6,399 nucleotides of DNA, taken from positions 1 through 6,399 of the forward strand of contig CAMEUC010000082.1 in NCBI GenBank assembly GCA_945937855.1. The letters run 5' to 3'. Source of the stretch: an uncultured Clostridium sp. Its GTDB lineage: Bacteria > Bacillota > Clostridia > TANB77 > CAG-508. The position numbers and the translations under genes are program-made. This document shows positions 1 through 6,283 of the stretch, in pieces (within the stretch, counting starts at the first letter, position 1; the number at the start of each line of letters is the position of its first letter). The notes under the pieces were generated by a model. It worked only from the letters and a program-made list of their open reading frames with translations, searched no databases and had not been told where the DNA came from.

Positions 1-14
1 AGGTTGATTATATT

Positions 15-179
15 ATGACAGGGAAAACAGGTATGTCCGAAAATGTAGGAGGAGAAATGGCAAAGGAATTAGGAGTATATGAAAAAGTTAAACAAGATGG
101 TGGTTGGGGAAATGTATCTTCTAAAGATTGTGGTAATATGGTGAAAAAAGCAATAGAAATAGCAAATAGAAAAGCATAG
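15..179 (+). CDS. Small acid-soluble spore protein, alpha/beta type (SspF-like), 54 aa
   Basis: Proteins of this family coat and protect DNA in dormant spores and are degraded at germination. The frame starting at ATG 15 gives 54 residues ending in TAG. Visible family features are an N-terminal MSE segment (residues 7-9), EMAKELGVYEKV (14-25), GGWG (29-32), and the C-terminal DNA-binding block DCGNMVKKAIEIA (38-50). The pattern fits the short SspF-like subgroup, usually about 55-65 residues, better than the classical 65-70 residue SspA/B type. E14-M15-A16 lies where the germination protease site (E then I/F/L, then A) would be expected. Start choice: AGG at bases 1-3 is probably the end of a ribosome binding site 11 bases before the ATG, and this start gives the length expected for the family. 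The frame is still open to the window edge, so a longer protein cannot be excluded. The promoter is outside the window. It would be expected to be forespore (sigma-G) dependent, from family knowledge only. Confidence 0.82.
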   Translation: MTGKTGMSENVGGEMAKELGVYEKVKQDGGWGNVSSKDCGNMVKKAIEIANRKA

Positions 180-198
180 TTAATGTTTAAATAAAAAT

Positions 199-266
199 TT
201 TAATCAATTAGGGACAAGTTTCATTTATTTAATATTACAAATGAAACTTGTCCACAATTGATTAAA
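199..266. terminator. Long inverted repeat, likely bidirectional terminator between convergent genes
   Basis: The core arms are 212-226 (GGACAAGTTTCATTT) and 239-253, a perfect 15-bp stem with a 12-base loop. After a 2x2 mismatch (210-211 against 254-255) an outer 11-bp stem continues (199-209 with 256-266). On the minus strand the repeat is followed by AAATTTTTAT, a reasonable U-tract for the operon that ends at 277. On the plus strand it lies 19 bases after the spore protein stop, but the T-run is less tidy. The position between two convergent genes fits a shared terminator. The stem is unusually long and AT-rich for a simple terminator. Confidence 0.75.
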
Positions 267-276
267 TTTCATAAAA

Positions 277-693
277 TTATTTTTTAAATACAAATAATTT
301 ACTTAAAACATAATTTCCAATTATGATTAAAACCTGAGAAATTAATTTTATAATTTTATCATTAAAGCAAAGAACTGTTACACCAAGCCACATAACAAAC
401 ATATCTAAAAGAAGGGTAGTTATACGAGAAGATACAAATTTTGTAGCTTCTTGTAATTTGTTTTGGTTTGTACTTTCAAATACAAATTTTCTATTTGTAA
501 AATATGCAAATGCTACACCCACTGTCCAAGATAAAATATTTGCAATTTGTAGTTGTACCGGAATATCTGGATTTAGAAATGTAAATACACTGATGTAATA
601 AAATGCTAAACTTACAACTGTTGTTAGAACTCCTACTATTAGGTAATTAATTATTTCTTTATATTTTTTGTATAAATTTAATATTTTTTCCAT
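277..693 (-). CDS. GtrA family membrane protein (putative polyprenyl-phosphate sugar flippase), 138 aa
   Basis: GtrA-family proteins (PF04138) are small four-helix membrane proteins thought to flip polyprenyl-phosphate-linked sugars to the outer face of the membrane for use by GT-C enzymes; direct biochemical proof is limited. The sequence has the usual length and four hydrophobic segments, at about residues 14-36, 49-66, 87-108 and 115-134. It also carries the two typical family signatures: NRKFVF after the second helix (67-72) and NYVLSKLFVFKK at the C-terminus (127-138). It is the last gene of the operon. Its ATG at 693 lies one base after the stop of the upstream GT2 gene, and its ribosome binding site (AGGAG, 8 bases upstream) lies inside that gene's last codons, so translation is probably coupled. 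The natural partner is that GT2 enzyme, which makes the lipid-linked sugar. A second GtrA domain is fused to the GT-C enzyme encoded at 2753-4513. The family call is firm; the sugar carried is unknown. Confidence 0.92.
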   Translation of the reverse strand: MEKILNLYKKYKEIINYLIVGVLTTVVSLAFYYISVFTFLNPDIPVQLQIANILSWTVGVAFAYFTNRKFVFESTNQNKLQEATKFVSSRITTLLLDMFVMWLGVTVLCFNDKIIKLISQVLIIIGNYVLSKLFVFKK

Positions 694-694
694 G

Positions 695-1642
695 TTATTT
701 ACTCCTATTATTTAAAAAATTTAATTTATCTGTATATTCTGTATATTTTATTTCAAAATCTTGCTTAGACTTTCTGCTAAGAGTATCCAAAATTAAACCA
801 CCAAAAAAACTTTGAATTGCACAAATATAAAAGAATATCGAGGCAATAAATGATGGAAATTTTGGAACTAGTCCTGTTCTAAAATATTCAATTAAAACTG
901 GTGCTAGAAATACAGAACCTATTATAAATAAAATTAATGTTAGCCACATAAAAAAGGATAAAGGTTTATAATTCTTGTATAATGTAAAAATAGTTGTTAA
1001 CACTTTAAATCCATCAGAATAAGTATTTAATTTTGATTCACTACCTGGAGGTCTATCTTGATATTCAATTACGACATTTTTTACATATAAATTTTTATCT
1101 AAAGCATGAATTGTCATTTCAGTTTCAATTTCAAAACCTTTAGATAAAACAGGAAATGTTTTTACAAACTGATAACTAAAAGCTCTATAACCAGTCATGA
1201 TGTCCCTAATATCACTTTTATAAATAAAATTAATTAAACTTCTAACTAAGATATTACCAAAATTGTGGAAAGGTCGTCTGTTCTCTTTAAAATATGTTGA
1301 AGATAACCTATCTCCAATTACCATATCAACTTTATCATTTAATACTAGATTTGCCATTTCTTTGGCACTTTTAGATGGATAGGTATCATCTCCATCTGTT
1401 ATAATATAACATGCAGCATCTATTTCTCTAAACATTCTTTTTATAACATTTCCTTTACCTTGCTTCCTTTCGTATCTTACAATAGCACCTGAATTTCTGG
1501 CTATCTCATCTGTTCCATCAGAAGAATTATTATCATAAACATAAATAGTAGCTTCTGGTAAATCTCTTTTAAAATCCTCAATAACTTTTTTTATCGTATT
1601 TGCTTCATTATAGCATGGTATTAAGACCGCTATTTTGTCCAT
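695..1642 (-). CDS. GT2 glycosyltransferase, DPMS/GtrB-like with two C-terminal membrane helices, 315 aa
   Basis: The N-terminal GT-A fold (about 1-225) opens with IAVLIPCYNEANTI. It has the nucleotide-binding stretch YVYDNNSSDGTDEIA (34-48), the metal-binding ITDGDDTYP (81-89, D83/D85/D86), a DIMTGYRAFS block (147-156), GFEIETEM (169-176), and DRPPGSESK (196-204). This set is typical of enzymes that move a sugar from a UDP- or GDP-donor to polyprenyl phosphate at the cytoplasmic face. Two hydrophobic segments (about 228-250 and 264-286) form the membrane anchor, as in GtrB-type enzymes. The highly charged C-terminal tail (287-315) is soluble. The ribosome binding site GGGAGG is 6 bases before the ATG and very strong. 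The gene starts 14 bases after the epimerase stop and is followed one base later by gtrA, giving a GtrB-GtrA pair. Donor and linkage cannot be read from the sequence. A direct polymer-building role rather than polyprenyl-P-sugar synthesis is possible but less likely. Confidence 0.9.
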   Translation of the reverse strand: MDKIAVLIPCYNEANTIKKVIEDFKRDLPEATIYVYDNNSSDGTDEIARNSGAIVRYERKQGKGNVIKRMFREIDAACYIITDGDDTYPSKSAKEMANLVLNDKVDMVIGDRLSSTYFKENRRPFHNFGNILVRSLINFIYKSDIRDIMTGYRAFSYQFVKTFPVLSKGFEIETEMTIHALDKNLYVKNVVIEYQDRPPGSESKLNTYSDGFKVLTTIFTLYKNYKPLSFFMWLTLILFIIGSVFLAPVLIEYFRTGLVPKFPSFIASIFFYICAIQSFFGGLILDTLSRKSKQDFEIKYTEYTDKLNFLNNRSK

Positions 1643-1656
1643 TTGTTACCTCCCTT

Positions 1657-2760
1657 TTAAGTAGTATATTTTTTTATTATTGCATCTACAATCATTTTAC
1701 TTGCTTTCCCATCTCCATAAGGGTTAGATGCTAAACTCATTTTATCATATTCTTTTTTATCTGTTAATAATTTTTTTGTTTCATTATATATAACTTCTTC
1801 ATTTGTTCCAACTAATTTTAAAGTACCTGCTTCAATTCCTTCTGGCCTTTCTGTTGTATCTCTTAGAACTAAAACAGGTTTACCAAGAGAAGGTGCTTCT
1901 TCTTGAATGCCACCACTATCTGTTAAAATAATATGAGATTTCGCTATAAAGTTATGGAAATCTATTACCTCTAAAGGTTCTATTAATTTTATTCTATCAT
2001 CATTGCCAAGTATTTCATCTGCAACTTCTCTAACACGCGGATTTAAGTGAACAGGGTATACAACTTTAACATCTGGGAATTCTTGAACAATTCTTTTTAT
2101 TGCTCTAAACATATGCCTCATTGGTTCTCCTAAATTTTCTCTTCTATGTGCAGTAAGTAAAATTAATTTACTATCACCTAACCAATCAAAAATTTCATGT
2201 TTATAATCTGACTTAACTGTTGTAGCAAGTGCATCTATTGCAGTATTTCCTGTAACAAAAATACTTTCTTCTTTTTTACCTTCTTTTAATAAGCTATTTT
2301 TACTATTTTCAGTTGGGGCAAAATGCATATCGGCTAAAACTCCTACCATTTGTCTATTCATTTCTTCCGGATATGGAGAGTATTTATCCCATGTTCTAAG
2401 ACCAGCTTCAACATGCCCAATATCTACTTGAGAATAAAAGCTAGCTAATGCTCCTGCAAAAGTAGTAGTAGTGTCACCATGAACTAGAACGATATTTGGT
2501 TTTTCTTTAAGGATTATTTCTTGTAGACCTGTTAAGGCTCTACTTGTTATATCACTTAAAGTTTGACCTTGTTTCATAATATTTAAATCATAGTCTGGAG
2601 TAATATCAAACACCCCTAGAACTTGGTCTAGCATTTGTCTATGTTGTGCTGTAACACAAACAATACATTCAATTTCTTTTCTTGATTTTAATTCTTTAAC
2701 AAGTGGAGCCATTTTTATAGCTTCTGGTCTTGTACCAAAAACTGTCATTACTTTAATCAT
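1657..2760 (-). CDS. wecB: UDP-N-acetylglucosamine 2-epimerase, non-hydrolysing (WecB/MnaA)
   Basis: This cytoplasmic enzyme interconverts UDP-GlcNAc and UDP-ManNAc, the ManNAc donor for wall teichoic acid linkage units, enterobacterial common antigen and many capsules. The 367-residue length is normal. The family signatures are all present: GTRPEAIKMAPL (9-20), TAQHRQMLDQVL (37-48, the region that forms the allosteric UDP-GlcNAc site in Gram-positive members), HGDTTTT (94-100), GHVEAGLRT (115-123), PEEMNRQ (131-137), TGNTAIDAL (170-178), TAHRRENLG (203-211) and DSGGIQEEAPSLGKPVLVLR (281-300). The residues matching E. coli D95, E117, E131 and H213 are D96, E118, E132 and H205, so the enzyme should be active and non-hydrolysing. 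The ATG at 2760 overlaps the end of the upstream gene by 8 bases; AAAGGAG 6 bases upstream sets the start. With the GT26 gene at the head of the operon it forms a ManNAc synthesis-and-transfer pair. It is the most securely assigned gene here. Confidence 0.97.
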   Translation of the reverse strand: MIKVMTVFGTRPEAIKMAPLVKELKSRKEIECIVCVTAQHRQMLDQVLGVFDITPDYDLNIMKQGQTLSDITSRALTGLQEIILKEKPNIVLVHGDTTTTFAGALASFYSQVDIGHVEAGLRTWDKYSPYPEEMNRQMVGVLADMHFAPTENSKNSLLKEGKKEESIFVTGNTAIDALATTVKSDYKHEIFDWLGDSKLILLTAHRRENLGEPMRHMFRAIKRIVQEFPDVKVVYPVHLNPRVREVADEILGNDDRIKLIEPLEVIDFHNFIAKSHIILTDSGGIQEEAPSLGKPVLVLRDTTERPEGIEAGTLKLVGTNEEVIYNETKKLLTDKKEYDKMSLASNPYGDGKASKMIVDAIIKKYTT

Positions 2761-4513
2761 TTTTTTCTCCTTTCACTAGTTTATAGTTCATAATCTTAAT
2801 CTTGATAAAATCATATATTATTTGTAAACCGATACCAATAATTATAAAACGTATAAATAATATAGTTTGGCCATATCTTGAAAAAGCAAAAGTGTAGCTA
2901 TAAACAGCAACTTGAAAAATATAGTTAAATGATAAAAATAGTAATTCTTTGAAATATTTTTTATTAAATAAAATTACTATTCCACAGATAATGGTTAATA
3001 TGATATCGATAGCTCTTGTAAATAATATCATTTCACTAGTTATTCCCCATATAGTTGCCCAATAAAAAGTACAATATATATTAACATAAGGTTTATAAAT
3101 TAAATAAGATTTAATCATTGAAACTTTATCGCTATTCCACCACTGTTTCATGCGGTACTTAGCTATAAGCTTTTCTTTTTCCAAATTATAATACCTTGTT
3201 TTATAAAGTTTTTCAGTTGCTGTACCATTAATGTATTCTTTCATTTCATCGCTAGCATGAGTGTCTATATATTTTTCATATTCTTCTTCATTATCTTCAG
3301 GATAATTATATCCTTGATAAGTACCTAATAATAGTGGGTCGCCACTACCATATGTTAAAGGAATAAATTTATTAAAAACCATATAGTTTCTTATTATCCA
3401 AGGCACAAAGAAAATACATAAAATGGATGCACTTATTAAAAGTTGTTTCCCAAGAAGCTTTAAATCGTATTTCTTAAATAATAAATATATTATTAAAAAT
3501 ATAGGATAGGGTGCGATATTAGCTTTTAATAATATACAAAACATATAAAATGTAATTACTTGATAGAAATATTTTTGTTTTTGAGTATTAGCTAGCATAA
3601 TTGATGAATATATTAAAAATATAAAACCAAACATAAAGGGTGTTTCAGTTAAAATTGTATTATCCATCCAAACAAAGTCAATTACTAATAAAAATGCAGC
3701 AGCAATTGATGAAAATATTTTATTACTGAATAAGCGCACTATTTTATAAATTCCTAATATAGATAATAGGCCCATTAACATCCATATAATCTTAAGAGAT
3801 AGAAGTAAGGCTGTTCCTTCTCCAACAAAGTGTGACACTAATGCAATTAAATAAGTCATTCCAGGCATTATCTGAGCAGATTGAGTACCATGCATTATAA
3901 TAGTTAAATTGTTTTTAAAATAAATTCCACTTACGATATAACTTGCATCGTCACTATTTAATCCGTAGTCAATACCTAATGTTAATAATACTGCAATATG
4001 TAAAACTAAAGATATAAATAGAATTATACAAATAAGTTTATTCTCCTTAATAAAAGCAAATAATGATTTGAATAAATTTTTGAAGTTAAGAAATTTATTG
4101 TTAAAAATATATTTCTTTTGAATGATATAGTTTGCCACAAGGATAATGCAATCTACTATAAATTTTATTAATACTAAATTATAATTTGTTAATTTATAAA
4201 CTATTTCTGTACTTATGGCAGATACAAACATTTGAATAATAACTAATAAGTAGTAATTTAATATTAAATTTATATTATCATTTTTATTTGTTTTATCTTG
4301 ATTAAAAACTTTATTTTTATTTAAAATAAAATTAATAAAAGATGAAAATATTCTTGCACAAATTGTGCTAATTAATATATATTTTAGACTAGGTATATTT
4401 TTTAACAAATAGCTTAAGATGGAAAATACAGATAAATCTAGTATATAACAAATCCCAGAGGAAAATATATATTTAAAAAAGGTAAAAAATTTATTAATTA
4501 TTTTTCGTATCAT
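2753..4513 (-). CDS. Fusion protein: N-terminal GtrA domain plus GT-C (PMT/ArnT-like) glycosyltransferase, 586 aa
   Basis: Residues about 1-140 form a complete GtrA-like unit: hydrophobic segments near 15-36, 44-63, 84-107 and 114-131, FILNKNKVF (62-70) after the second, and NYIIQKKYIFNNK (128-140) at its end, matching the GtrA C-terminal signature. After a basic linker (141-158), residues 159-586 form a polytopic GT-C enzyme of the PMT_2/GT39-like type. Its first extracytoplasmic loop has the acidic pair D188-D189 in GLNSDDASY, the place of the catalytic acid in PMT and ArnT enzymes. Other family-like points are LTETP (288-292), PWIIRNYMVF (371-380), a long hydrophilic loop rich in acidic and aromatic residues (about 383-476), and SRYGQ near the C-terminus (545-549). 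Such enzymes transfer sugar from a polyprenyl-phosphate donor to an acceptor outside the membrane. The ATG at 4513 overlaps the DUF2304 stop (ATGA) and uses AAAGGAG within that gene. Acceptor (protein or glycan) and sugar are unknown. Domain calls are firm at family level; exact subfamily is uncertain. Confidence 0.85.
   Translation of the reverse strand: MIRKIINKFFTFFKYIFSSGICYILDLSVFSILSYLLKNIPSLKYILISTICARIFSSFINFILNKNKVFNQDKTNKNDNINLILNYYLLVIIQMFVSAISTEIVYKLTNYNLVLIKFIVDCIILVANYIIQKKYIFNNKFLNFKNLFKSLFAFIKENKLICIILFISLVLHIAVLLTLGIDYGLNSDDASYIVSGIYFKNNLTIIMHGTQSAQIMPGMTYLIALVSHFVGEGTALLLSLKIIWMLMGLLSILGIYKIVRLFSNKIFSSIAAAFLLVIDFVWMDNTILTETPFMFGFIFLIYSSIMLANTQKQKYFYQVITFYMFCILLKANIAPYPIFLIIYLLFKKYDLKLLGKQLLISASILCIFFVPWIIRNYMVFNKFIPLTYGSGDPLLLGTYQGYNYPEDNEEEYEKYIDTHASDEMKEYINGTATEKLYKTRYYNLEKEKLIAKYRMKQWWNSDKVSMIKSYLIYKPYVNIYCTFYWATIWGITSEMILFTRAIDIILTIICGIVILFNKKYFKELLFLSFNYIFQVAVYSYTFAFSRYGQTILFIRFIIIGIGLQIIYDFIKIKIMNYKLVKGEKND
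2767..2773 (-). promoter_or_regulatory. Ribosome binding site for the epimerase gene, inside the GT-C coding region
   Basis: AAAGGAG lies 6 bases before the ATG at 2760 and is part of the codons for the last residues (VKGEKND) of the GT-C fusion protein. Ribosomes finishing the fusion stop at 2753-2755, seven bases beyond the epimerase start, which suggests coupled translation. Confidence 0.8.
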
Positions 4514-4857
4514 TTTTCAATCTCCTTTAATTCTTTTTTTATAATGGCTATTTCTTCAGTAAGTATTACAATTTTCTTTTTCTGTTCGGAAACTATTATA
4601 GTTAAAACAAATGTTAACACAAGTAAAATTAGAAATCCAATTAAAAAAACTAAATTAGAAACTAATTCTATTCCCAACATTTTGCATATCAAGTTTAAAA
4701 ATGAGGGAAATAATATGCAAATCAACATAAGTAAAGATGAAGCTAACCAAAGAAGTGAATACTTTAATAATAATTTTTGTTTTTTTATAATATGCAATAT
4801 AAATAAAATAAAACATAAAACACTTAGAACTAAAAAAATTCTTAAATTTATAGGCAT
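4510..4857 (-). CDS. DUF2304 family small membrane protein, 115 aa
   Basis: The function of this family (PF10066) is not established; members are commonly found next to GT2 glycosyltransferases in surface-glycan loci. The protein has three hydrophobic segments at about residues 6-24, 31-55 and 67-89. Family-like details are a small basic loop (KKQK, 25-28), LLWLASSLLMLICILFP (35-51), and the SNLVFLIGFL segment (67-76). The C-terminal tail (about 91-115, EQKKKIVILTEEIAIIKKEL onward) is charged with heptad-like hydrophobic spacing and probably forms a short coiled coil in the cytoplasm. The ATG at 4857 abuts the upstream GT2 stop exactly, with GGGAGGG 7 bases upstream; the TGA stop overlaps the next start in ATGA. 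This wedges it between a soluble GT2 and the GtrA-GT-C fusion. I infer that it anchors or regulates the GT2, as DPM3 does for DPM1, though a role in lipid-sugar transport is also possible. Confidence 0.85.
   Translation of the reverse strand: MPINLRIFLVLSVLCFILFILHIIKKQKLLLKYSLLWLASSLLMLICILFPSFLNLICKMLGIELVSNLVFLIGFLILLVLTFVLTIIVSEQKKKIVILTEEIAIIKKELKEIEK
4522..4528 (-). promoter_or_regulatory. Ribosome binding site for the GtrA-GT-C fusion, inside the DUF2304 coding region
   Basis: AAAGGAG lies 8 bases before the ATG at 4513 and is read as Lys-Glu codons near the end of the DUF2304 protein. Together with the ATGA stop/start overlap it supports the chosen start and coupled translation. Confidence 0.8.
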
Positions 4858-5562
4858 TTATTTTCCCTCCCTATTTGAAAAACTTGATATAATAATAGAT
4901 AAACTTACTTTAATCATATAATAAATTGATTTTAACATGTTTATGGAAGATTCTCCATGTTCTCGTTCATTCATTATAACAGGAATTTCTTTGACTTTAA
5001 AATTTTTTTTAATAATTTTTACTATGGTATCAGGTTCCGGATAATCATATGGGTAATCCATTGAAAATAGTCTTATTATTTGCTTATTACATGCTCTAAA
5101 ACCACTTGTTGGATCTGTTATTCTTTGACTAGTACAAAGTTTTATAAGACTCGATAATAACTTTATACCAAACCTTCTAGTTGTGGTAGACTTAAATCCA
5201 TCAAGATTATCCAAAAATCTAGAACCTATTACTAAATCATTACCTGATTCTATTTCGTGTATTAATTGATTTATATATTCAATATTATGCTGACCATCAC
5301 CATCAAATTGAATTGCGATATCATAATCCTTATATAATGAATATTTATAGCCTGTTTGTACAGCTCCGCCAATACCTAAATTTGTAGGCAAATTTAAGTA
5401 ATTAAAATGATTATCATCTAAAATTTTTAAAGTATTATCTGTAGAACCATCATTAATAACAATATAATCTATATCTGGATTATGTAGTTCTAAAATTGCT
5501 TTAACGGTATTTTCTATATTTTTTTCTTCGTTGTATGCAGGAATTATTAATAATGTTTTCAT
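4858..5562 (-). CDS. GT2 glycosyltransferase, DPM1-like without integral membrane anchor, 234 aa
   Basis: This is a GT-A-fold family 2 enzyme of the dolichyl-/polyprenyl-phosphate sugar synthase type. It begins with LLIIPAYNEEKNIENTV (4-20). It has VINDGSTDNT (35-44), NLGIGGAVQTGY (61-72), the metal-binding QFDGDGQH (85-92, D87/D89), the ITDPTSGFR block (148-156), PEPDTI (175-180) and NEREHGESSIN (198-208), all in the order expected for the family. At 234 residues it is a bare catalytic domain. The C-terminal stretch 209-228 is moderately hydrophobic and could lie on the membrane but is not a clear transmembrane anchor, unlike the GT2 encoded at 695-1642. The stop abuts the DUF2304 start with no gap, making that protein its likely partner. 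The ATG at 5562 has AGAGG 7 bases upstream and lies two bases after the GT26 stop. The product, probably a polyprenyl-P-hexose, cannot be named from sequence. Confidence 0.9.
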   Translation of the reverse strand: MKTLLIIPAYNEEKNIENTVKAILELHNPDIDYIVINDGSTDNTLKILDDNHFNYLNLPTNLGIGGAVQTGYKYSLYKDYDIAIQFDGDGQHNIEYINQLIHEIESGNDLVIGSRFLDNLDGFKSTTTRRFGIKLLSSLIKLCTSQRITDPTSGFRACNKQIIRLFSMDYPYDYPEPDTIVKIIKKNFKVKEIPVIMNEREHGESSINMLKSIYYMIKVSLSIIISSFSNREGK

Positions 5563-5564
5563 AA

Positions 5565-6275
5565 CTAAACCTCTTTTTTTATTTTTAATATATATTTTAG
5601 ATTACTATTAAAAAATCTTTTAAGCCTTTTTGGTTCTTTAAGTATTCTATATAGCCATTCTAGATGTAGTTTTATAAATATTTTTGGAGCTCTTTTTTTT
5701 GTACCACTTAATACATCGAAACTACCTCCAACACCAACAAATATACCTTTATTAAACTGGTTTAAATTTTTATAAATTAATAGTTCCTGATCAGGAATCC
5801 CTAATGCTACAAGTACAACATCTGGTTCTAGTGTAGATATTTTATTAAAAACAGCCTGTTTATCTTCTACATATCCATTTTCATATCCGCATATATGTGC
5901 ATTAGGATAATTATTTTTTAAAACATTAACTAATTTTTCTATTACTTCTTTTTTTGCACCTAATAGAAAAATACTCTTATTATATTGATTACAATACTCA
6001 AATAATTTTGTACATAACTCTACACCTGGTATTGTTTCTGCTACTTGGTAACCTAGCATTTTAGCTCCCTTAACAATACCTATTCCGTCTGGAATAATTG
6101 TAGTATTTTCATCTAACAATGCTTCTTTAAAATTTTCATTTTGCTCAGCAGTCATAATGGTTTCAGGATTTGCTGTTACAATAAACATTTTATTGTTGTT
6201 GATAATATTTTGTTTTACTGTTGCAAAGAAATTTTCTTTTGTAGATTTATATAATTTTTCAAAATATATTTTTAT
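5565..6275 (-). CDS. WecG/TagA/CpsF family (GT26) glycosyltransferase, probable non-AUG start
   Basis: Enzymes of this family add ManNAc (TagA) or ManNAcA (WecG) to undecaprenyl-PP-GlcNAc at the cytoplasmic membrane. The first ATG in frame (6188) gives 207 residues starting MFIVTANPE, about 30 short of the family and without a ribosome binding site. The open frame continues upstream for 29 codons encoding KIYFEKLYKSTKENFF and IINNNK, which match the usual N-terminal strand and helix. An AAAGGGG site sits at proper distance before an ATA codon at 6275. From that codon the protein is 236 residues, and T34, N36 and D63 fall almost exactly where TagA of Thermoanaerobacter italicus has T37, N39 and the catalytic D65. 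Other motifs are PDGIGIV, ETIPGVEL, LLGA, ALGIPDQE, GVGGSFDVLSG and the C-terminal LEWLYRILKEPKRLKRF, the arginine-rich membrane appendage. The position of TagA Arg83 is Thr here (ETIPG). First gene of the operon, in context with the epimerase. Family firm; ManNAc specificity inferred; start uncertain. Confidence 0.88.
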   Translation of the reverse strand: MKIYFEKLYKSTKENFFATVKQNIINNNKMFIVTANPETIMTAEQNENFKEALLDENTTIIPDGIGIVKGAKMLGYQVAETIPGVELCTKLFEYCNQYNKSIFLLGAKKEVIEKLVNVLKNNYPNAHICGYENGYVEDKQAVFNKISTLEPDVVLVALGIPDQELLIYKNLNQFNKGIFVGVGGSFDVLSGTKKRAPKIFIKLHLEWLYRILKEPKRLKRFFNSNLKYILKIKKEV

Positions 6276-6283
6276 CTTAACTC

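Noticed and set aside
2753..4513. GtrA-GT-C fusion as two separate genes joined by error
   Set aside because: The frame is continuous through the linker, with no ribosome binding site plus start codon apparent at the domain boundary and no duplicated or broken motif. A genuine fusion is the simpler reading.
4544..4921. Open frame on the plus strand opposite the DUF2304 gene and the end of the GT2 gene
   Set aside because: It has no ribosome binding site and no recognisable domain, and it is antisense to two well-supported genes that have strong start signals. It is a by-product of AT-rich sequence.
5565..6188. GT26 gene as an N-terminally truncated pseudogene
   Set aside because: The coding sequence for the missing N-terminus is present and in frame upstream, so the shortening is only a matter of which start codon is counted. 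The rest of the protein is intact with catalytic motifs.
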